In this document: in pieces, positions 16,325 through 24,953 of the stretch | Numbering within the stretch: position 1 is the stretch's first letter | How the letters are laid out: every line of letters begins with the position of its first letter | NCBI GenBank assembly: GCA_013297775.1 | Contig: JAAFIL010000033.1 | Location: 1 to 38,514, forward strand | Direction of reading: 5' to 3' | DNA length: 38,514 nucleotides | DNA from: Bacteroidota bacterium | Lineage (GTDB): Bacteria; Bacteroidota; Bacteroidia; B-17B0; Aurantibacillaceae | Position numbers and translations under genes: made by a program | Notes under the pieces: generated by a model | Databases searched by the model: none | What the model saw: the letters and a program-made list of their open reading frames with translations, nothing else | Told to the model about the DNA's origin: nothing

Positions 16325-16587
16325 TGTTATAAATAAAGTTTAAAGTTACGGCTTTCTCTTTAGTGTAAAACGGCAGTTATAAGCGTATTTCAAACAATAG
16401 TTTGTTTATTTAGAAAACAAAAACTACATTGTAAACTGTTTAAAATAACGTTGTAAAAGAAAGCTAAACCTAACATTTGCATCTTTGGTACGTTACTTTG
16501 AATAAATTTATTAAAACACGTTTAACCATAAACCCCTTAAATGCCCGTAAATAAAGGCATTTAAAGGTTAAAACTAAAAATAAACTC
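16325..16587. promoter_or_regulatory. Divergent cphB/cphA control region
   Basis: 263 bp between the two divergent starts. On the minus strand TAACTTTA precedes cphB and resembles the -7 box with one mismatch. On the plus strand AACATTTG and CATCTTTG (about 16475-16490) are imperfect -7 candidates for cphA. The region just before cphA holds an inverted pair, ATGCC..GGCAT, around 16540-16561. I see no recognisable operator. Confidence 0.35.
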
Positions 16588-19206
16588 ATGAAAATCATTG
16601 AAACAAAAGTGATGCGCGGCCCCAACTACTGGAGCAATTTTCGTAAAAAGCTAATTGTTATGAAACTGGATTTGGAAGAATTGGAAGAGCGTCCAACTAA
16701 CCTTATTACAGGGTTTAGCGAACGTTTAGAGGCGTTGTTTCCAACTATGCGTAGCCACCGATGCTCTAAAGATTACGAAGGTGGTTTTTTTGAACGGGTA
16801 AAAGAAGGAACCTGGATGGGGCATGTTATTGAACACATTGCTTTAGAAATACAAACCTTAGCGGGCATGGATGTGGGCTTTGGCCGAACCCGCGGAACGG
16901 GGAAACATGGGGTTTATAATGTAGTATTCTCTTACGCCGAAGAAAATGTGGGCTTATATGCCGCCAAAGCCTCTGTTAAAATTGCACAGGCTTTAGTAGA
17001 TGCCGCTGCGTACGACCTAAGTGAAGATATTCGCTTGATGCGTGAAATGCGCGAAGAAGACCGCTTTGGCCCAAGCACCGGAAGCATTGTAGATGAAGCC
17101 ATTGCGCGCGATATTCCTTACATTCGATTAAATCAAGAGTCCTTAGTGCAATTAGGTTACGGAAAAAACCAAGTACGTTTTAGAGCTACCATGACCGATC
17201 GCACCAGTAGCATTGCAGTTGATTTAGCCAGCAATAAAGATGAAACCAAACGTTTGTTGCAAGATGCCGCCATTCCAGTAGCGAAAGGCGTTTGTATTGT
17301 TCGCGAGAGCGAGTTGGATGATGCCATTGAAAAAGTGGGCTTTCCTTTAGTGTTTAAACCGCTAGATGGCAACCATGGCAAAGGGGCTTCGATAAACGTA
17401 AAAACCAAAGAGGAAGCGGTCTTAGCATTTGAACACGCTAAAAAATATTCACGAAAAATTATCATCGAAAAATTTATAACGGGCTATGATTTTAGGGTGT
17501 TGGTTATTAACAACCGCTTTATTGCAGCAGCCTTGCGAGAGCCAGCGCATGTGGTGGGCGATGGCCTACAAACCATTCAACAATTAATAGACCAAGAAAA
17601 TAAAGACCCGCGCAGGGGGTATGGCCACGAAAATGTTTTAACCGAAATTAGCATAGATAAAGAAACACACGATCAATTAGCTAAGCACAATTACACCCTC
17701 GATACAATTTTAAAAAAAGAAGTTAAGTGTTATTTGAAAGGCACCGCTAACCTCAGTACAGGCGGTACTTCTACCGATGTTACCGATATTGTACATCCAC
17801 ATAATATTTTTATTGCCGAACGCATTTCGCGGGTTATTGGCTTAGATATTTGTGGGATAGATATTATGGCCGAAAATTTAAGCGAGCCTTTAGAGGTAAC
17901 GGGTGGCGTGGTACTAGAAGTAAATGCTGCACCGGGTTTCAGAATGCACTTGGCTCCTGCTAATGGTTTAGCGCGCAATGTGGCCGCACCTGTTATTGAT
18001 ATGTTGTATCCTCCCGGAAAAACTTGCCGCATCCCAATTATTGCGGTAACCGGAACAAATGGTAAAACTACAACTACTCGTTTAATTGCACACATTGTTA
18101 AAAATAATAATTACCGTGTGGGCTATACCACTAGCGATGGTATCTATGTTCAAAATAGTATGCTTACCAAAGGCGATACAACGGGGCCGGTAAGTGCCGA
18201 ATTTATTTTAAAAGATCCAACAGTAGAATTTGCGGTATTAGAAACGGCTCGCGGTGGCATTTTACGAAGTGGCTTGGGCTTTGGCCGTTGCGATGTGGCC
18301 GTTATTACAAATATTCAAGAAGATCACATGGGGCTGTCGGATATTAATACATTGAAAGATATGGCCAATGTAAAAGCAGTGGTTACTAAGAGTGTGAAAC
18401 GAGATGGTTATGCGGTATTGAATGCCGACAATGAATATTGTGTAGGCGTTGCTAAAGACATGGATTGTAAGGTGGCTTATTTTAGTTTACACGAAACCAA
18501 CAAAGTTGTTGCCGAGCATTGTAAAAAAGGAGGCATTGCTTGTATTTACGAAAACGGATACGTTACCATAAAGAAAGGCGATTGGAAATTTAGAGTAGCC
18601 AAAGCCTCCACCATTCCGTTAACTTTTGGCGGTAAAGTAACCTTTATGATTCAAAATGTATTGGCGGCTACTTTGGCAACGTATGCGTATGGCTTCACCA
18701 TCGAAGATATTAAAACGAATTTAGAAACGTTTATTCCAAGTGCCGCACAAACACCGGGCCGTATGAATATTTTTGATTTTAAAGAACATAAGGTGTTGAT
18801 TGATTTTGCACACAATCCCGATGGATTTAAAGGCATTAAAGAATTTTTAAGCACAGTGGACTCGCCTTACAAAATAGGCATTATAACGGGTACAGGCGAT
18901 AGGCGCGATAGCGATATAAAAGAGATGGGGAAGATAAGTGCCGAAATGTTTGATCATATTATCATTCGTCAAGATAAATTTTTACGTGGTCGAAATGCGC
19001 AAGAAATTGTTGACTTATTGGTAGAAGGTATTAAATCGGTGGATAGCAACCAATCGTTTGAGTACATTCCAAAAGAAATTGAAGCCTTAAAACATGCACT
19101 AAGTTTGGCTAAACCGCGTTCGTATGTGGTGGCATTAAGCGATGTGATAGATAATGCCATTGAGTTGGTGCAATCGTATTTAGATAAAGAACGCGAAGGA
19201 AAGTAG
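16588..19206 (+). CDS. cphA: Cyanophycin synthetase (CphA1 type)
   Basis: 872 aa bifunctional ligase that extends cyanophycin by adding Asp to the backbone and then Arg to each side chain, using ATP twice. The N-terminal domain (1-160) includes KDYEGGFFERVKEGTWMGHVIEH. The ATP-grasp domain (about 165-480) includes FPLVFKPLDGNHGKGASINV, a GKGTANLSTGGTSTDVT-like segment, and VLEVNAAPGFRMH. The Mur-ligase-like domain (about 490-872) carries the P-loop VTGTNGKTTTTR, LETARGGILRSGLGF, TNIQEDHMGLSDI, and AQTPGRMNIFDF with DFAHNPDGF. Both active sites look complete and the length is that of full CphA1. It is divergent from cphB; together with iaaA this is a full make-and-break set for a nitrogen/carbon store. 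Confidence 0.95.
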   Translation: MKIIETKVMRGPNYWSNFRKKLIVMKLDLEELEERPTNLITGFSERLEALFPTMRSHRCSKDYEGGFFERVKEGTWMGHVIEHIALEIQTLAGMDVGFGRTRGTGKHGVYNVVFSYAEENVGLYAAKASVKIAQALVDAAAYDLSEDIRLMREMREEDRFGPSTGSIVDEAIARDIPYIRLNQESLVQLGYGKNQVRFRATMTDRTSSIAVDLASNKDETKRLLQDAAIPVAKGVCIVRESELDDAIEKVGFPLVFKPLDGNHGKGASINVKTKEEAVLAFEHAKKYSRKIIIEKFITGYDFRVLVINNRFIAAALREPAHVVGDGLQTIQQLIDQENKDPRRGYGHENVLTEISIDKETHDQLAKHNYTLDTILKKEVKCYLKGTANLSTGGTSTDVTDIVHPHNIFIAERISRVIGLDICGIDIMAENLSEPLEVTGGVVLEVNAAPGFRMHLAPANGLARNVAAPVIDMLYPPGKTCRIPIIAVTGTNGKTTTTRLIAHIVKNNNYRVGYTTSDGIYVQNSMLTKGDTTGPVSAEFILKDPTVEFAVLETARGGILRSGLGFGRCDVAVITNIQEDHMGLSDINTLKDMANVKAVVTKSVKRDGYAVLNADNEYCVGVAKDMDCKVAYFSLHETNKVVAEHCKKGGIACIYENGYVTIKKGDWKFRVAKASTIPLTFGGKVTFMIQNVLAATLATYAYGFTIEDIKTNLETFIPSAAQTPGRMNIFDFKEHKVLIDFAHNPDGFKGIKEFLSTVDSPYKIGIITGTGDRRDSDIKEMGKISAEMFDHIIIRQDKFLRGRNAQEIVDLLVEGIKSVDSNQSFEYIPKEIEALKHALSLAKPRSYVVALSDVIDNAIELVQSYLDKEREGK

Positions 19207-19255
19207 GAGTACTATTTTTTACGTTTTAAATGGGGAGAAAGTAGTGCGGTTGAAT

Positions 19256-19444
19256 AGCACGCTAAGTTCGTAAAGAAGGAAATGATACGGCGGTGATGAG
19301 TTGTTGAGTGGCTCGCAAAGGCGCAAAGTTCGCAAAGAAGGAAATGATGCGGTGGTGATGAGTTTGTGGATGGCACGTTAAGACGCAAAGTTCGCAAAGA
19401 AGGAAACGAAGCATTGGTGATGAGTTTGTGGATGGCTCGCTAAG
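19256..19444. repeat. Tandem repeat array 2 (62-bp unit)
   Basis: About three units beginning TGGCTCGCAAAG-like at 19309, 19371 and 19433 (period 62), preceded by a shorter 5' unit. Each unit holds GCGCAAAGTTCGCAAAGAAGG followed by aaatgatgcggtggtgatga. The core is the reverse complement of the CCTTCTTTGCGaaCTTTGCG core in array 1. It lies directly after cphA and has no unique spacers. Confidence 0.8.
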
Positions 19445-19501
19445 ATAATCTTAATCTTGTTAAAAGATTGACACTTAAACCGTTTATTGCGCGAGCAATT
19501 T

Positions 19502-19759
19502 ATGAGCAAATATACTTTAGCCATTAGCGTGCAAACAAAATCTATTTTGGCGGCTCAATTTAATTGTCGCCAGAGCAATAACTTCACTCACATACTAGTG
19601 CGGTTGTTTCAACAAAAATTAATACCCATTTCCAATTCAATAGATGAACTTTTTTATTTTATAAAAGAGTTTAAATGGAATCATTATTTAGTAGATAAGT
19701 TAAGCTATATGGAATACGGCATTAACCATTCTATTAAAAATTCATTTTTTCAAAGTTAA
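19502..19759 (+). CDS. Small hypothetical protein (doubtful)
   Basis: 85 aa from the ATG at 19502 (a TTG at 19487 adds five residues). The sequence MSKYTLAISVQTKSILAAQF ... LVRLFQQKLIPISNSIDELFYFIKEFKWNHYLV has a mixed composition that could be coding, and no member of a known family is recognised. There is no clear promoter, and no neighbour suggests a job. It is as likely to be a chance reading frame or a gene remnant downstream of the tandem array. Confidence 0.3.
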   Translation: MSKYTLAISVQTKSILAAQFNCRQSNNFTHILVRLFQQKLIPISNSIDELFYFIKEFKWNHYLVDKLSYMEYGINHSIKNSFFQS

Positions 19760-19972
19760 GAAGTATAGGACTTGTAGTTTTGATAGGTATTTTTTTGATG
19801 AAGATATTTAATAATTCATGTGACGAAACAGTGGCAAATAGCAATTTTACTTTTTAGTTTAAGATGTTAAATATTTAGGATTACAAGAATCCAAAATACT
19901 ATTTCAATTATTTCCTAAACAAAACAAGGTTTGGTGTTGTTAAATAATCATAAACCATAAAAAATAAAAACT

Positions 19973-21658
19973 ATGAAAAAAACAATTCAATTGTTAATGG
20001 CAGGTGCTTGCGTAATTCTTGCCGAGCAAACACTTCAAGCCCAATGGATTTTGGGGACTAATATTGTAACAGCAACGCAGTCAAATCAAATCGGAACGAA
20101 TGTATCGTCGGCAGCTACACGGAAGCAATTTAATATTGCTACTAATAGTATAAATCGTATTGCTGTTGATGGTACTCTATTTCAAACACGGTTTTTAGGA
20201 ACTACGGGATTATTAATTAATAATGTTAATACGAAAAATGCCAACATTACCTCATCGGGCGATTTAGGTTTATTTGCAGCCAACCCGTTTTGTTTGATTC
20301 AAGCCACCTTTGCAGTTGGTAGCGAGCCAGAGTCAGCCAGTTCATCAACAGCAATACCAGTTCCAACAAATGGTCCTGGAGATAATATCATTATGGCAGG
20401 ACGAAACATTTATATGCAATCAAAAAATATTATTCCTGATGGTTTTGGGCCTGTTGCACCACATCGTGTTTTTATTGGTGAAGTAACAACCGCCGCTGTT
20501 TCGCCCGCTACACCTAAGTTTTTGGTGCGTGGTGGTGGAACAGTTGAAGCCAATGCTGCTTGTGGCGCACCATTTAATGATGCCGATAATATTGGTTTAG
20601 TAAGCCAAGGTAATTTTGGGGAGTCGCCTGCTTCTCCAAATGCAAACCGTTGGATTTCTTTAGGATCGCGTCCAACTAGCACCATTAGCGATTTAAACTC
20701 TTATGGGTATCGTACACAATGGAATAATTATGCTGGTGATTTAACGGTTCAAAATCAAAATACTTCGGCTACAGTTAAAGATATTTCTTTAACGTGGCAA
20801 GACGGCTTGGCTGCTGTATCGCCAACCAACATTACTTACACAAGTCCTAATGGTTTACTGGTTCAGTTCCGCAACGGTCTTGGTTCGTCGGGTGGACCCA
20901 TTGGTAATTTACGTTTTACCGTAGCACGTTACAGCATGTTAGGCGGTACAGGTTTGTTTCAGGTAAACGGTGGAGTTATATCACCTACCTTTTTAAATCC
21001 TTCGGATGCTCGTTTAAAAAAGGATATAAACCGTATGGGTAATTCGTTAGAAATTATTAAAAAATTAAATCCTGTTACTTACGATTATAAAGCCGATGAA
21101 TTTGGCGACATGGGTTTGCCGCGCACACTTCAATATGGCTTTATTGCACAAGAGTTAGAAAAAGTTTTACCAACGCATGTAGCCGATTTAGACAATGGTT
21201 ACAAAGCCGTAAACTATACCATGTTAATTCCATTACTAACAAAAGGGATGCAAGAAACAACAACACAACTTGAGCAAGCAACTGCTAAAATTGTAACACT
21301 CGAACAACAAATGAATGAGATGCTAAAGAAAAATGAAGAGTTGATTAATCAATTAGATCGTAAAGGCATCACATTGCAAACGAATGGTTCAAGCATCAGC
21401 GATCAATTCTTTCAAAATCGTCCTAATCCATTCAGCGAGTCAACAACTATTGCGTATAACTTTATTGCCGATGGCAATTATAAGTTAGTATTAACCGATT
21501 TAACTGGTAAATTAATTAAACAATATGCTAACTTACAAGGTAAAGGCGAAGTAAAAATCAATAAAACCGATTTACCTTCGGCTGGCATTTATTTGTACAG
21601 CATCATTACCGAGAATGGCGAGATTGCAGCAAGCAAACAATTAATTCTTGAGAATTAA
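19973..21658 (+). CDS. T9SS cargo protein with S74 intramolecular-chaperone (tail-spike) domain
   Basis: 561 aa. A signal peptide (MKKTIQLLMAGACVILAEQTLQAQ) is followed by a ~310-residue, Gly/Asn/Thr-rich beta region of unknown fold. An endosialidase-chaperone (peptidase S74/ICA) domain covers about 343-455: SDARLKKDINRMGNSLEIIKKLNPVTYDYK, YGFIAQELEKVLP, YKAVNYTMLIPLLTKGMQE. A coiled coil (TTQLEQATAKIVTLEQQMNEMLKK) and a type A sorting domain (FFQNRPNPFSESTTIAYNF ... AGIYLYSIITENGEIAASKQLIL) close the protein. In phage tail spikes the domain trimerises and then cuts itself off before the Ser of SDxRxK, here S344. A strong terminator follows. Adhesin-like function is only a guess. Confidence 0.85.
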   Translation: MKKTIQLLMAGACVILAEQTLQAQWILGTNIVTATQSNQIGTNVSSAATRKQFNIATNSINRIAVDGTLFQTRFLGTTGLLINNVNTKNANITSSGDLGLFAANPFCLIQATFAVGSEPESASSSTAIPVPTNGPGDNIIMAGRNIYMQSKNIIPDGFGPVAPHRVFIGEVTTAAVSPATPKFLVRGGGTVEANAACGAPFNDADNIGLVSQGNFGESPASPNANRWISLGSRPTSTISDLNSYGYRTQWNNYAGDLTVQNQNTSATVKDISLTWQDGLAAVSPTNITYTSPNGLLVQFRNGLGSSGGPIGNLRFTVARYSMLGGTGLFQVNGGVISPTFLNPSDARLKKDINRMGNSLEIIKKLNPVTYDYKADEFGDMGLPRTLQYGFIAQELEKVLPTHVADLDNGYKAVNYTMLIPLLTKGMQETTTQLEQATAKIVTLEQQMNEMLKKNEELINQLDRKGITLQTNGSSISDQFFQNRPNPFSESTTIAYNFIADGNYKLVLTDLTGKLIKQYANLQGKGEVKINKTDLPSAGIYLYSIITENGEIAASKQLILEN

Positions 21659-21673
21659 GAATTAGAATACTAT

Positions 21674-21711
21674 AAAAAATCCCGCCTTAATTATTAAGGT
21701 GGGATTTTTTT
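21674..21711 (+). terminator. Rho-independent terminator after the S74/T9SS gene
   Basis: AAAAATCCCGCCTTAA / TTAAGGTGGGATTTTTT forms a 15-16 bp stem with one G-T pair, followed by a run of T. It begins about 16 bp after the stop codon. Confidence 0.88.
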
Positions 21712-21832
21712 ATTTTGATATGTGAATTTGTTTTCTAACCTTTTATTTTAAATGGTTCGATTTTTTAATTACACTTCAACTCGATATATTTTAATCCAAT
21801 TAGATTTAACTCGCTCGGCATAATCACTACTA

Positions 21833-21994
21833 ATACCAACATCATTTCTAAAAGATACGTTGACCCAGTTTCTTTTTCTCTTATACTTCCTCAAAAATTA
21901 TACCCGTAACCCTTGCTACGCCTATAATTTTTTCGTTGCCTAAAAGAAAAATAATTCTGGTTCAACTTGTATCTTTTAGAACCGATATTGGTAT
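21833..21994. repeat. HP162 inverted-repeat element, copy 1 (MITE-like)
   Basis: 162-bp near-palindrome. The left end ATACCAACATC..TTCTAAAAGATAC..GTTGA.CCAG matches the reverse complement of the right end ATACCAATATC..TTCTAAAAGATAC..GTTGAACCAG. Inside, CTTTTTCTC..AAAAATTATA pairs with TATAATTTTTT..AAAAG, so the whole element folds as one long hairpin with a ~20-nt tip. It shares all but about six bases with copy 2 at 30.0 kb. It carries no protein. It fills most of the gap between two convergent T9SS cargo genes. Confidence 0.85.
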
Positions 21995-22051
21995 AAGTCC
22001 AAAAAAGTCCTAGGTAGTATTACAGTTTAATCGAACTCAATTACAAATCCA

Positions 22052-23686
22052 TTACTTTATTACTTTTCGCGTGATGTCAATTTGATTTTCGGGTGATTGA
22101 ATTTTTAAGAAGTAAACACCACTAGCAAATGTTTCTGTTTTAATTTTTAGTTCGCTGTCGGCTTCATTAAATGTGGTATTTTCATACATCAGTTTTCCAA
22201 CCGTATTATAAACACTTACTTGATACGTTCCTTTTAAGGGTGTTGAAATGTTTAGGTCGTTTGTGAACGGAACAGGATAAACAGAAGGTTCGAGTATTGA
22301 GTTTGATGAACTTTGCCCTAAGTTAGCCATGCGGAAGGTAGCACTGGCAAACGGTTTATGTTTATACACCATTGCATAATTACTTGGAAAAAAGGTATTG
22401 AATTGTGCAAATGCAGCATTAATGCCATCGAACGAACTTTGAACGTTTTGACCCGAGAAAGCAAGAACTGGAAAAGGATCGCCTTGCACATTTGAAATCA
22501 TCATTAACGATGCAGGAATTGTAACGGGTAATCCAGGTCCCGGATCGGAAACATATTGTGCTAAATATTTTATAGTGCTAGTGCCTGGCAATACAGCGGT
22601 ACTTTCTTTTGTCATCCATCCTACAGTAATTTGTGAGCCAGAAGCATCGTAAGCTAATACTGGATTTTGACGAATAAACGAGTTGGTAGCGTAGGACACA
22701 TTGCGAACCAAAATGTTTGAAGGCGTTCCTGGAACCGATGAGTTGTAAACAATTGCCCAGATGCGTTCGCCAACAGTTATAGGCCCAACTCCCGACGTAA
22801 CGTACTCGGCATATACATACGCAAATTTAGCCGTTGATAATTGATCGGGACAATCTACGCGAGGTGAAGTAAATCTATTTATGGTTGATACCGTATGTTG
22901 AAGGGTTAAGCCAGCGGGACTGCAAGCGGCAACATTAAATAAACTTATTTTATATTCGTTAATTGTATTTTCGGCATTATTTAAGTGCACCAATTCTAAA
23001 TCAAGTGCACCGCTCGAACGGCGTATGGCTAAATCTGGGTCTTTGAAGCCCGAAGTACCCGCCAACAATAAATTACAGCCAAATGCCACTGTTGGCAGTT
23101 GTGAGGCTTTTAAATAAATTCCAGTTCCGGGTACGCACCAAGTAATGGCTAAACCATTAGGAGTATTGGCATCTACATTTATTCGTCCAAAGCTGGCCGA
23201 TAGGGTTAGTAAAACAGGTGCGCCCAAGATAACTCCTCCAGGGTTAAACGTACATATCCGATAGTAGTGTCCGCGTGTGGCGGGGTTAGCAGGATCGTTA
23301 AAGTAGTAGGCCGCTAATATATAATACAAGCCCGATGATTCGTAGATAGCAATATCAATATCTTGTGCAAAGGGAATAATAACCTGCCCTTGATTTTGTA
23401 TAACACCCGCTGAGTTTGTTCTTTGCCACGCAATGCCGCTGTTACTTGCTAATGAGGCTACATCCCAACTGTGGGCATACAAATTAGTACCAGGTGCTGT
23501 TGAGCCTCCACTTAAAATAAAATTAATGTTTTGCAAAGTGCTACTGCCTGCATTTTGTGGCCTTAATACCGGACCTGCAACAGTTGGCAAGGGCGCATCG
23601 GGAATAACCGAGGCAAGTTGCGCATTGGAATTGTTTGTTAAACCGAATGCCGCTAAAATGGCCATTTTAATAATTCGTGTTTTCAT
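22052..23686 (-). CDS. T9SS-secreted protein of unknown function
   Basis: 544 aa. A signal peptide (MKTRIIKMAILAAFGLTNNSNAQ) is followed by a ~440-residue all-beta region without recognisable motifs. Recurring patterns such as GSSTLQNINFILSGG, DIDIAIYESSGLYYILAAYYF, DPDLAIRRSSGALDLELVHLN and NPVLAYDASGSQITVGWMT hint at blades of a beta-propeller. The C-terminal ~80 residues are a type A sorting domain (SILEPSVYPVPFTNDLNISTPLKG ... SGVYFLKIQSPENQIDITRKVIK). It converges on the S74/T9SS gene with the HP162 element between them. No catalytic residues can be named. Confidence 0.78.
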   Translation of the reverse strand: MKTRIIKMAILAAFGLTNNSNAQLASVIPDAPLPTVAGPVLRPQNAGSSTLQNINFILSGGSTAPGTNLYAHSWDVASLASNSGIAWQRTNSAGVIQNQGQVIIPFAQDIDIAIYESSGLYYILAAYYFNDPANPATRGHYYRICTFNPGGVILGAPVLLTLSASFGRINVDANTPNGLAITWCVPGTGIYLKASQLPTVAFGCNLLLAGTSGFKDPDLAIRRSSGALDLELVHLNNAENTINEYKISLFNVAACSPAGLTLQHTVSTINRFTSPRVDCPDQLSTAKFAYVYAEYVTSGVGPITVGERIWAIVYNSSVPGTPSNILVRNVSYATNSFIRQNPVLAYDASGSQITVGWMTKESTAVLPGTSTIKYLAQYVSDPGPGLPVTIPASLMMISNVQGDPFPVLAFSGQNVQSSFDGINAAFAQFNTFFPSNYAMVYKHKPFASATFRMANLGQSSSNSILEPSVYPVPFTNDLNISTPLKGTYQVSVYNTVGKLMYENTTFNEADSELKIKTETFASGVYFLKIQSPENQIDITRKVIK

Positions 23687-23935
23687 AAAAATTGGTTTTA
23701 ATTGGTTTCGAGATTGAAGATAAGTTGTTTTTCAAAAAAAACATGTTCAAACTATTTCTAAAATAGAAATCCTAATGGTAATTATTTGGGTTCAGTTGTA
23801 AAGATTAGTATTATACCACAAGTAAATATATTGAGATGGCTTCAAGCTAAAACCCTTTTTGGACAAGGCTTGCGGCAATCTTATTTCAAGTTTAAGATTT
23901 ACAGTTATTTTTGAAGGCATTTGCAATAATACCTT
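23687..23935. other. Gap between a T9SS gene and the atp operon end
   Basis: This AT-rich stretch holds only the upstream region of the minus-strand T9SS gene. The final ~35 bp before atpG carry the operon terminator, listed separately. I see no gene, RNA or repeat in it. Confidence 0.5.
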
Positions 23936-23971
23936 CAAAAAAAAATCTCAGCGTGTGGTGCTGAGATTTTT
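23936..23971 (-). terminator. Terminator of the ATP synthase operon
   Basis: AAAAATCTCAGC-GTGTGGT-GCTGAGATTTTT is a perfect 12-bp stem. On the minus strand it is followed by a run of nine T, about 20 bp beyond the atpG stop. Confidence 0.88.
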
Positions 23972-23993
23972 GAAAAAATTTTAATACCATTCT

Positions 23994-24875
23994 TTATCCA
24001 TTCAATGCTTCGGCTCCACCAACAATTTCTAAAATTTCTTTGGTAATAGCAGCTTGACGGGCTTTGTTATAGCTAATTTTTAAATCGCGCTGCATGGCTT
24101 TGGCGTTGTCGGTTGCTTTGTGCATGGCCGTCATACGCGCACCGTGTTCGCTTGCAAACGAATCTAAAATGGCTTTATAGAATTGTGTTTTAAGGCTACG
24201 TGGAATTAAATCGTTAACGATAAATTCTTTGTTAGGTTCAAAAATATAATCGCCTGTTGTTTTAGAACTAGATGCTTGTGCCGTTTGTTCAACCGGTAAA
24301 AATTGCTCGGTGGTGGCAATTTGTACAGCGGCATTTTTAAATTGGTTATACACTAACACTACTTTGTCGAACTCTTTAGAGGCAAAGGCTGTCATAATTT
24401 TTTCGGCAACAACGCTAACGTTAGCAAAAGTTAGTTTATCATACAGTTCGTTGTTGTGATGAGGAATGTCTTGTCCGCTAATAATATAATCGGTGCGCTT
24501 AAACGCATCGTGTGCTTTTTTTCCAACGGGCACAATGGTAACGTTACAATTGGCGTAATCGTTTTTAATAAGCTGCCACGTTTGTTTGATGATATTATTA
24601 TTGAATGCACCCGCTAAACCACGGTTACTTGTAAACGCTACAATGATAACATTTTTAACAGTTCCAGTTCGGGCATACACATTTTCAGAGGTGTCTAATG
24701 TTCCACTTACGTTTTCTAAAATTTCTTTTAGTTTGTTGGCGTAAGGGCGCATTTGGGTGATTGAGTCTTGGGCACGTTTCAATTTAGCAGCACTTACCAT
24801 TTTCATGGCACTGGTAATTTGCATGGTACTGCCTACCGATACAATTCTATTTCTGACTTCCTTTAAACTTGGCAT
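23994..24875 (-). CDS. atpG: ATP synthase F1 gamma subunit
   Basis: 293 aa central stalk that rotates inside the alpha/beta ring. The start MPSLKEVRNRIVSVGSTMQITSAMKMVSAAKLKRAQ is the classic N-terminal helix, and the end ISYNKARQAAITKEILEIVGGAEAL is the matching C-terminal helix; the middle holds FTSNRGLAGAFNNNI. It is the last gene of the operon, 78 bp after atpA, and is followed by a strong terminator. Beta and epsilon subunits are not encoded here, as expected for Bacteroidota, where atpD-atpC form a separate unit. Confidence 0.95.
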   Translation of the reverse strand: MPSLKEVRNRIVSVGSTMQITSAMKMVSAAKLKRAQDSITQMRPYANKLKEILENVSGTLDTSENVYARTGTVKNVIIVAFTSNRGLAGAFNNNIIKQTWQLIKNDYANCNVTIVPVGKKAHDAFKRTDYIISGQDIPHHNNELYDKLTFANVSVVAEKIMTAFASKEFDKVVLVYNQFKNAAVQIATTEQFLPVEQTAQASSSKTTGDYIFEPNKEFIVNDLIPRSLKTQFYKAILDSFASEHGARMTAMHKATDNAKAMQRDLKISYNKARQAAITKEILEIVGGAEALNG

Positions 24876-24953
24876 CGTTGTCTATTCGATTTGATGTTAT
24901 GCCGATAAGAATAAGTTGCGGTATTTAAAGCGAGCCTATTCTTATCTTAGCGT

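Noticed and set aside
19256-19444. Second regular array as CRISPR
   Set aside because: Units are alike over their full length, and the core matches the other tandem array; no cas genes nearby.
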